A stretch of 64,000 bases of DNA from Bacteroidota bacterium (GTDB lineage: Bacteria > Bacteroidota > Bacteroidia > Chitinophagales > Saprospiraceae), in NCBI GenBank assembly GCA_016124585.1, contig WGNL01000036.1:1-64000 (forward strand), in the 5' to 3' direction. Below the pieces are notes generated by a model. The model saw only the letters and a list, made by a program, of their open reading frames with translations. It had not been told where the DNA came from and did no database searches. Below, piece after piece: positions 59,144 to 64,000 of the stretch. Positions within the stretch are counted from its first letter, which is position 1. Every line of letters starts with the position of its first letter. A program made the translations under genes and the position numbers.

Positions 59144-59254
59144 ATGACCCCAAAAAACCAAGCCCCGACCAAGGACAACGAGGGAGCGGGCGGCGCACCC
59201 GCAGCAAAGGACAGCCAAAGCGACACCCCAAAAGGAAAAAAAGAAAAAGGATAA
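59144..59254 (+). CDS. Possible 36-residue basic peptide
   Basis: An ATG at 59144, 29 bp after the Ala-rich gene, opens a frame MTPKNQAPTKDNEGAGGAPA ending GKKEKG and TAA. Composition resembles the preceding protein's tail. It is disordered and lysine-rich. Translation is unproven. Confidence 0.3.
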   Translation: MTPKNQAPTKDNEGAGGAPAAKDSQSDTPKGKKEKG

Positions 59255-59272
59255 CCCCTAAAAACCAGAGCC

Positions 59273-59319
59273 GGGGGGTGGGGTTCGGGGAGGGGGGCGG
59301 CGGCGAGCGCCCCCTCCCC
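59273..59319 (+). terminator. G-quadruplex motif fused to a GC-rich hairpin
   Basis: G6-T-G4-TTC-G4-A-G6 (59273-59297) matches the G-quadruplex pattern on the plus strand. The arms GGGGAGGGGG (59287-59296) and CCCCCTCCCC (59310-59319) also pair. It lies after the Ala-rich gene, in a 350-bp stretch (59116-59466) with no other convincing gene. Confidence 0.5.
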
Positions 59320-59466
59320 GCCACTAAACGCAAATACCGCTATCTGCTTCGGGCGGCAGCCCGCTCGTGCTATGGGGGATGGGCTAGAATGTATGAGATG
59401 CTATTGCAACAAGGCGAAGAGCAAAATAATGAAGTCCAACTATGCCAGTCACCACAACTGGCCTTT

Positions 59467-59967
59467 TCACGCCTGTCGCCGCAGGTGCTCCAATATCCTT
59501 TCTGCCCGGTGAATGAGTTCCAATTCCTTGTTGTAGCCCGCCAATTGGATAAGTGCTTTTTCGATGGGTTCCGTGGCCTCGTAGCGGTGGGCGCCTTCCC
59601 GTTGGTTTTTGGCGAACCAGCCAACGGCATTGATGGAGGTGTTGGCGAGGGTGGCGGCTTGGTCGAGGTAGCCAGTGGGCAGCAGCCGCTGCTCGATGAG
59701 TTCGGCGACGCTGAGGTGGGAAAAGTCGAGTGGTTTGGGGCGGGTGGCAATGACACCTGTCATCCCCTCCGCACGGGCAATGAGCGCCTCCTGTGTCTCG
59801 CTGGCGGCAGCCTGCCCCTTCAGTGCTGCACGAACAGAAGTTAGTGCCAAGCCCGTCTCCTCGGCGAACTTGGTGGTGAAACCGAAGGGAAAGATGCCGG
59901 CGTTGTTGAGCTGGGCCAGCAGGGAGCGTAGTGTTTCGGCGTTGCGTGAGGAGTATTGCTTTTTCAT
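59467..59967 (-). CDS. Hypothetical protein, possible DNA-binding
   Basis: A 166-residue helical protein from the ATG at 59967: MKKQYSSRNAETLRSLLAQL, FAEETGLALTSVRAALKGQ and TEPIEKALIQLAGYNKELEL. The phrase EETGLALTSVRAALKG looks like a helix-turn-helix, so a small regulator is possible. No family recognised. It is divergent from the CoiA-like gene at 60128. Confidence 0.65.
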   Translation of the reverse strand: MKKQYSSRNAETLRSLLAQLNNAGIFPFGFTTKFAEETGLALTSVRAALKGQAAASETQEALIARAEGMTGVIATRPKPLDFSHLSVAELIEQRLLPTGYLDQAATLANTSINAVGWFAKNQREGAHRYEATEPIEKALIQLAGYNKELELIHRAERILEHLRRQA

Positions 59968-60127
59968 GGTGGTTGTTTGGCGCAAAAGAACAGAGAAAAA
60001 GACCAAGTAGCAAGCGGGATAACCAATTTTCCAATGACTCTTTGCCCATTTTCCTGAAACTGGCTTGATGATGGCGCAACAACGGCTTCCATGTTCGTAT
60101 AAAAATTCAAAGCAACCCTGCAAAGTC

Positions 60128-61090
60128 ATGAACCTGAAACTTCCCTTTGGACTCAAGGATGGCAGGCTGGTGGAAATCTCCGAAGTCGAGCGGGGCTTGG
60201 GCTGTGGCTGCTCCTGTCCGGGCTGCGGCAGCAAGCTGGTCGCCCGGAAGGGGGAGCAAAAAGTGGCGCATTTCGCCCACTACCAAAACCCGGAATGCGA
60301 ACATGGTTTTGAAACTGCCCTGCACCTTGCGGCAAAATCCATCCTGGAACAAAGAAGGGAAATCCGGTTGCCGGAGCTATGGCACGACATGGGCAGGTTT
60401 GGGAGGCAGCAGCTGACCGAAGCCTGCTTCCCCAAAGTGACCGCCGTAACTGTGGAGCGCCGATTGGGCGACATCGTACCCGACCTCCTGCTTGATTTCA
60501 ACGGTCAAAAACTGCTGGTCGAGATTGCCGTCACCCATTTTGTGGATGCCGAGAAACTGGCAAAAATCAAGGCGCTGGGCATTTCGACCATCGAGGTGGA
60601 GTTGGGGGCCTTTTTAAAGGAAGGGCTTGATTTTCTGCTGCTCGAAAACATACTGGTCGAGCAGGTCGAGCAAAAGCAGTGGAAGTTCAATGCGAGGCTG
60701 GGCGAACTGTTGTTGAAAAGGCAGCAGGAACTGGAAGCGGAGGAAAAGGAACAAGAAGAATATAACCGTCGGCAAAGACAGGAATGGGAAGTAAGGCAGC
60801 GAAAGGAAATGGAGGAAAAGGCCCAAAGAGAACAATTCTATCAGGGCTACAAAAGGCCCGTCGTGGTCAGGCGGCCCAAAAACCTCAGTTCGTTCAACGG
60901 CGAGGCGCTGCACGTTGACAATTGCCCACTCAAAAAGAAGTCGTATCCCATTGGGGGTGGTTTTTATAACTACTTCGCAAACGTGAACATTGATTGCCGA
61001 TGCTGCGACCATTTCAGGGGAATGCGGGACGAAAAGTCCTCCATCGTTTGTTTGCACGACTATCATGCGAAGAAAAACAAGGTAGAGTAA
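60128..61090 (+). CDS. CoiA-like competence/PD-(D/E)XK nuclease protein
   Basis: A 320-residue protein from the ATG at 60128. The N-terminus has a zinc-ribbon-like GCSCPGCGSKLVARKG and KVAHFAHYQNPECEHG (the CoiA-type HFAH and HG), then RRLGDIVPDLLLDFNGQKLL with EIAVTH, a D...ExA PD-(D/E)XK core. A charged coiled coil (LEAEEKEQEEYNRRQRQEWE) and a Cys-rich end (CRCCDHFRG) follow. CoiA promotes recombination of taken-up DNA. On mobile elements these proteins may process DNA instead. Confidence 0.8.
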   Translation: MNLKLPFGLKDGRLVEISEVERGLGCGCSCPGCGSKLVARKGEQKVAHFAHYQNPECEHGFETALHLAAKSILEQRREIRLPELWHDMGRFGRQQLTEACFPKVTAVTVERRLGDIVPDLLLDFNGQKLLVEIAVTHFVDAEKLAKIKALGISTIEVELGAFLKEGLDFLLLENILVEQVEQKQWKFNARLGELLLKRQQELEAEEKEQEEYNRRQRQEWEVRQRKEMEEKAQREQFYQGYKRPVVVRRPKNLSSFNGEALHVDNCPLKKKSYPIGGGFYNYFANVNIDCRCCDHFRGMRDEKSSIVCLHDYHAKKNKVE

Positions 61091-61150
61091 AGGGCAAAGA
61101 CCTACTTTCCAAAATGCGGGTGATATCCTTCCGCCAATTTCCTTTTATGT

Positions 61151-61270
61151 AGCACTTGGTGCAGGCTGCACCATTGCACCAAAAAAAAGAAACGACGACA
61201 CAAGCAACTGAAAATCAAATCATTGCATTGCAGTCAAATCAGTTTACAGCTTGGTGCAATGCACCAAGCT
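61151..61270. promoter_or_regulatory. TTGGTGCA/TGCACCAA palindromes
   Basis: A perfect palindrome AGCTTGGTGCA-A-TGCACCAAGCT lies at 61248-61270 and related TTGGTGCA and TGCACCA motifs at 61151-61183. The 222-bp gap between the CoiA-like and secreted-protein genes holds nothing else. It may be an operator set. Confidence 0.45.
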
Positions 61271-61312
61271 GCACCAAAACCGCTGATTTGCAGGGCTACT
61301 CCCCTACCCTAC

Positions 61313-61717
61313 TCACCAGGCAACCGCCGCCATTTGCAGGCTTGGGAACTCCACCTTTCTACGCCAGCAGAGTTTCAGGAACAAGGGCGAGGCGTCGAGC
61401 GCACAGGGCGTGAAGCCTTCCGGCAGTTGCACCAGCCCGGACACTGGCGCATCAAAGCTGTAAGCACAAACTGGCTCGTCGCCGCAGTTGATGGACTCGA
61501 ACACAGCGATGGACACGATGCCCTTGAAGTTGTTGCTCAGGGGCGTGACGGCCATCATTTCGGTCGCCGGGTCAATCTGGGCTTGGAACATTCCAGGGTA
61601 GCTAAATTCCCAGAAGAAGGGCATAAAGTAGGAGCATTGGCATTTGTACGTTTGTACTTGGGCGAATGCCGTGAAGGCGAGCAGGACAAAGCCTGCAAGG
61701 GAGAGTGATTTTTTCAT
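61313..61717 (-). CDS. Hypothetical secreted Cys-containing protein
   Basis: A 134-residue exported protein; MKKSLSLAGFVLLAFTAFAQ is a clean signal peptide. The mature part has five cysteines (CQCSYF, CGDEPVC, TPCALD, KLCWRR) and looks beta-rich. No family recognised. It is encoded on the minus strand next to a CAGTTGGCAGT repeat. Confidence 0.65.
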   Translation of the reverse strand: MKKSLSLAGFVLLAFTAFAQVQTYKCQCSYFMPFFWEFSYPGMFQAQIDPATEMMAVTPLSNNFKGIVSIAVFESINCGDEPVCAYSFDAPVSGLVQLPEGFTPCALDASPLFLKLCWRRKVEFPSLQMAAVAW

Positions 61718-61735
61718 ATAGCACAGTTTTAAAGT

Positions 61736-61773
61736 TTGCAGTTCGTCAGTGGGCAGTTGGCAGTCAGGTCAGG
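61736..61773. repeat. CAGTTGGCAGTCAGG short tandem repeat
   Basis: GCAGTTCGTCAGTGGGCAGT followed by TGGCAGTCAGGTCAGG. It reaches the stop codon of the gene at 61769. Confidence 0.7.
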
Positions 61774-61987
61774 TCCTTACAGGATGACAAGACTGCGGGT
61801 AGCCAACTGATTTTCGTTCCCAGAAGATGGTTTGTTCTACCCGGATGTTGTGTCCGGTGGATTCGTGGTGGGAGATGGCGTCATAGGCGGCGCTGCTGCC
61901 TTGCCAACTGGCTCTACAGTCCTTGCAGTAGCCAATGGTGGATACCCCGACATCCCGCCGGGGTGTGGTGGTGGCGGGTTGGTTCAT
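61769..61987 (-). CDS. Small zinc-finger-like protein
   Basis: A 72-residue protein from the ATG at 61987. GYCKDCRASWQGSSAAYDAI followed by SHHESTGHNI gives a C2H2-like CxxC...HxxxxxH arrangement. These single-finger proteins are common on mobile elements. No specific function. Confidence 0.55.
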   Translation of the reverse strand: MNQPATTTPRRDVGVSTIGYCKDCRASWQGSSAAYDAISHHESTGHNIRVEQTIFWERKSVGYPQSCHPVRT

Positions 61988-62138
61988 AGCACAGAATAGT
62001 TTGATTATAGCACGGTATAAAGCTAACGGTTGCGGAGGAATGTTACAAGCGTGGCACTCCAAGTAAATAAAAAAATAAAATGGAGTTGACTAACAACTCA
62101 ACATTTATTAACTTTGCCCCAGAAATCAAATCACTACC

Positions 62139-62480
62139 ATGAAAGAAACTTTTGGAAAGCTACTTAAGGACTTGCGTCGGGAAAAAAATGTCAGCCAACG
62201 CGAGTTGGCTGAAAAGATAGGTGTTGACTTTTCATACATCAGCAAAGTTGAAAATGACCGCCTGCCGCCACCTGCTGCCGAGACTACCGTGAAAATTGCC
62301 ACGGTGCTTGGTATTCCGGTAGAGGAACTGCTATCACACGGCAACAAACTTCCTTTGGATTTAAAAGATATGCTGGGTTCAAATGCTGCTGCTTTGAAGT
62401 TCATGAACGCAGCGAGGGATATGCAGTTATCAAAAGATGAATGGGGGCTGTTGACGGAAAATTTAAAAAGACTCAGATGA
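62139..62480 (+). CDS. XRE-family HTH regulator
   Basis: A 113-residue protein. The HTH occupies residues ~5-60 (LKDLRREKNVSQRELAEKIG, DFSYISKVENDRLPPP) and a C-terminal helix follows. Its TGA overlaps the next ATG (ATGA), coupling it to the Cas4-like nuclease and the large gene at 63451. It probably autoregulates this three-gene unit. Confidence 0.9.
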   Translation: MKETFGKLLKDLRREKNVSQRELAEKIGVDFSYISKVENDRLPPPAAETTVKIATVLGIPVEELLSHGNKLPLDLKDMLGSNAAALKFMNAARDMQLSKDEWGLLTENLKRLR

Positions 62481-63454
62481 AAGGCAGCGGCGTACAAATG
62501 GACCTGTTTGGTAGCACCTTATTCAAGGAGGAGCAACCAACCACGAAGGTGGCAAAGCCCCCTACCCTATCCGTTGAATGGTCGTTTTCGAGGAGAGGTA
62601 CATTGGAGACCTGCCCCCGCAAATACTACTACCAGTATTACGGTGGGAAACAGGAAAAACGCGGCTCGCCAAAAGAATTGGACAGCATCCGTTTTATGAA
62701 AATGCTGTCCAACCAGCATTTGGTGAGCGGCAAAATTGTCCATTCGCTTATTCGCCTTTTTTTAACGAAAGCTCAAGAAGGGACAATTTACCCGTTGGAT
62801 TTATTGAAGAAAATGGCGAGAGAGAGTGTTACCAATTCAATTGTTTATACTGAGAACTACCAGCAGGGTGATGAGAAAAAAAATCCATACCTACACCTGC
62901 TGCAAGAGGTGTTCGAAGAGCGTGAAAACTACGAAGTAACCTATCAGGAGGTTATAGACAAGACCTCAACACTGCTTGATAATTTCTACCAATCAGAGGT
63001 TTTCAAGCCTTTTGTCGAAGCTGGCAAAAAACCTGGCGCATTCGCTGAGAAGAAGTTCAAACTGCCGCTCGATGACCGGACAAAAGTTTCTGGCGAGGCC
63101 GACCTTGCCTTTTGGCAGGATGGCCAATTTGTGATTTGCGACTGGAAAACCGGGAAGGTGGACGATGGGGATGATTCCATGCAATTGTTAACCTATACCT
63201 GGTGGGCTATGGACACCCAAAATGTCCCTTTGGATAAGGTCAAGCTTTACAAAGCCTACTTGCTCGAAAATGAGGTCAAGGAGTTTAGGCTTTCCGAGCG
63301 GGAATTTTACATGAACAAAATAGCCATCCGTCAAAGCGCCGATGTGATGCTGGAAATGGCGGAGTTTGGGGAAGAAGGTGATTGGTCAGCTTTCACCCCC
63401 TGCAATCAACAAAAAATCTGCGCATTATGCCCTTTTCAAAAAATCTGTCAATGA
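62477..63454 (+). CDS. Cas4/RecB-like PD-(D/E)XK nuclease with Fe-S-type cysteines
   Basis: A 325-residue protein from the ATG at 62477. FSRRGTLETCPRKYYYQYYG near residue 34 gives the first cysteine. The core is ASGEADLAFWQDGQFVICDW-like: GEADLAFWQDGQFVICDWKT (D...DxK) near 220. The C-terminus ends CNQQKICALCPFQKIC, three clustered cysteines. One N-terminal and three C-terminal Cys is the Cas4/AddB [4Fe-4S] arrangement. It likely acts on DNA ends or loads nucleic acid for the partner gene, whose ATG overlaps its stop. Confidence 0.85.
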   Translation: MKGSGVQMDLFGSTLFKEEQPTTKVAKPPTLSVEWSFSRRGTLETCPRKYYYQYYGGKQEKRGSPKELDSIRFMKMLSNQHLVSGKIVHSLIRLFLTKAQEGTIYPLDLLKKMARESVTNSIVYTENYQQGDEKKNPYLHLLQEVFEERENYEVTYQEVIDKTSTLLDNFYQSEVFKPFVEAGKKPGAFAEKKFKLPLDDRTKVSGEADLAFWQDGQFVICDWKTGKVDDGDDSMQLLTYTWWAMDTQNVPLDKVKLYKAYLLENEVKEFRLSEREFYMNKIAIRQSADVMLEMAEFGEEGDWSAFTPCNQQKICALCPFQKICQ

Positions 63455-64000
63455 ACATGGAAGTAAATATCAAACTATTGGAGACGGGGAAACATACCTC
63501 CCAAGATGTCAGGGTAGTTCAGTTGAAAGGAGACCGATTGAACGACGAAGCAATCCAAAGGGTGTGCTCCAACCTTCGGAACATCTATGGCTTGGGGGCC
63601 ATCCCTTACCAAAGGGATTCGGAAAACCAATCGCTGCTGGTGCTTTCTAAAAAATCGTTGCACGGCAGCAAACTGAAAGAAGGAAACTGGGTAGTGGAAC
63701 TGGAAGACACCGAAGACTTCATTACCTTATCCTACCGAAATCTCAGCGACAGGAAGTGGCTCGCTGACTTGCTGATGGCAGCCATGTATGCCCGGCTCGA
63801 AAAAGGCACACGCTTTTGGCGGATGGACACTCCAAAAATATGGTATGAAGAAACACCATTTAAAACCGATAGGGATATCAGCGCTTACCGCAGATACAGT
63901 GCCTCCAGCATGGATATCGAAGGAGAGGGCATCGGTATTTCAGTACATGTCGAGACTGCCTTTTTTACCAACCGTTCCGTGCAAGATTACTTTTCAAGCG
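63451..64000 (+). CDS. Large protein cut by window edge; N-terminal region resembling a prokaryotic Argonaute
   Basis: The ATG at 63451 overlaps the nuclease stop; 183 codons are open to the window end. The N-terminus (MNMEVNIKLLETGKHTSQDV) is unremarkable. From about residue 118 the phrases GTRFWRMDTPKIWYEETPF, ISAYRRYSASSMDIEGEGIG and VETAFFTNRSVQDYF resemble the N/L1-to-PAZ entry of long pAgo proteins, where a basic strand, an EGxGxGL/I strand and a TAFxTxxSVxDYF helix follow each other. The XRE and Cas4-like neighbours fit a pAgo operon. PAZ, MID and PIWI domains would lie beyond the window, so the call is provisional. Confidence 0.45.
   Translation, partial: MNMEVNIKLLETGKHTSQDVRVVQLKGDRLNDEAIQRVCSNLRNIYGLGAIPYQRDSENQSLLVLSKKSLHGSKLKEGNWVVELEDTEDFITLSYRNLSDRKWLADLLMAAMYARLEKGTRFWRMDTPKIWYEETPFKTDRDISAYRRYSASSMDIEGEGIGISVHVETAFFTNRSVQDYFSS

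Noticed and set aside
58370-59218. Minus-strand frames rich in Arg/Pro/Leu opposite the Ala-rich gene
   Set aside because: Explained by G+C-rich sequence of the plus-strand coiled-coil gene; no plausible start or domain.

Overview
The window reads as a chromosome segment of a Bacteroidota bacterium, most likely a Saprospiria-type lineage. Supporting signs are a SusC/Oar-type TonB-dependent receptor, an ECF sigma factor with a small zinc-finger partner, several DUF547 proteins, TIGR04282/TIGR04283-type glycosyltransferases, an FG-GAP (CRTAC1-like) protein, and promoters of the TTTG / TAnnTTTG type. The genus is inference. I saw no rRNA, tRNA or CRISPR array.

Layout. 1-8 kb: the edge of an IS3-like element, then a minus-strand operon for a YnjBCD-like ABC transporter with a TIGR04282 protein and a radical SAM enzyme; an A+T-rich DUF262/DUF1524 (GmrSD-like) defence gene sits inside it. 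8.3-11.2 kb: an RloA/RloB (AbiL-like) pair behind a near-perfect palindromic promoter/operator. 11.2-23 kb: TonB receptor, a second degenerate TIGR04282 protein, ECF sigma factor, DUF547 lipoprotein, an A+T-rich HEPN-like gene, TIGR04283 glycosyltransferase, anti-sigma-like protein, peroxiredoxin, membrane GT2, Crp regulator and an Omp85 barrel. 23-37.5 kb: AraC/DoxX, a Grx-Grx-thioredoxin reductase fusion beside an AhpD-like protein, a TetR-controlled haloalkane-dehalogenase-like gene with two identical operators, a cytochrome P460-like lipoprotein, rhodanese, CRTAC1-like and YceI proteins.

37.6-48.3 kb is a ten-gene co-directional run bracketed by strong terminators: AhpD-like, DUF547, trypsin-like protease, a Pycsar-effector-like membrane protein whose HD domain has lost its metal ligands, a cyclic-nucleotide-binding/AlbA_2 (Schlafen) fusion, FAD oxidoreductase, NapH-like ferredoxin, two glycosyltransferases and another DUF547 lipoprotein. 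The protease, membrane protein and cNMP-AlbA_2 trio is my best candidate for an undescribed signalling or defence module.

48.3-64 kb is accessory: a GH113-like lipoprotein, a DUF4209 (HEPN-like) gene pair between copies of a ~225 bp repeat, a stand-alone EAD11-like protein, then plasmid/ICE-type genes (DUF6166, ArdC, PD-(D/E)XK exonuclease, Ala-rich coiled coil, CoiA-like nuclease) with iteron-like repeats near 58.2 kb. The window ends in an XRE regulator / Cas4-like nuclease / large protein operon whose last, truncated gene looks like the N-terminal part of a prokaryotic Argonaute.

Several unrelated short tandem-repeat families occur between genes; some enter coding sequence in frame or supply C-termini.
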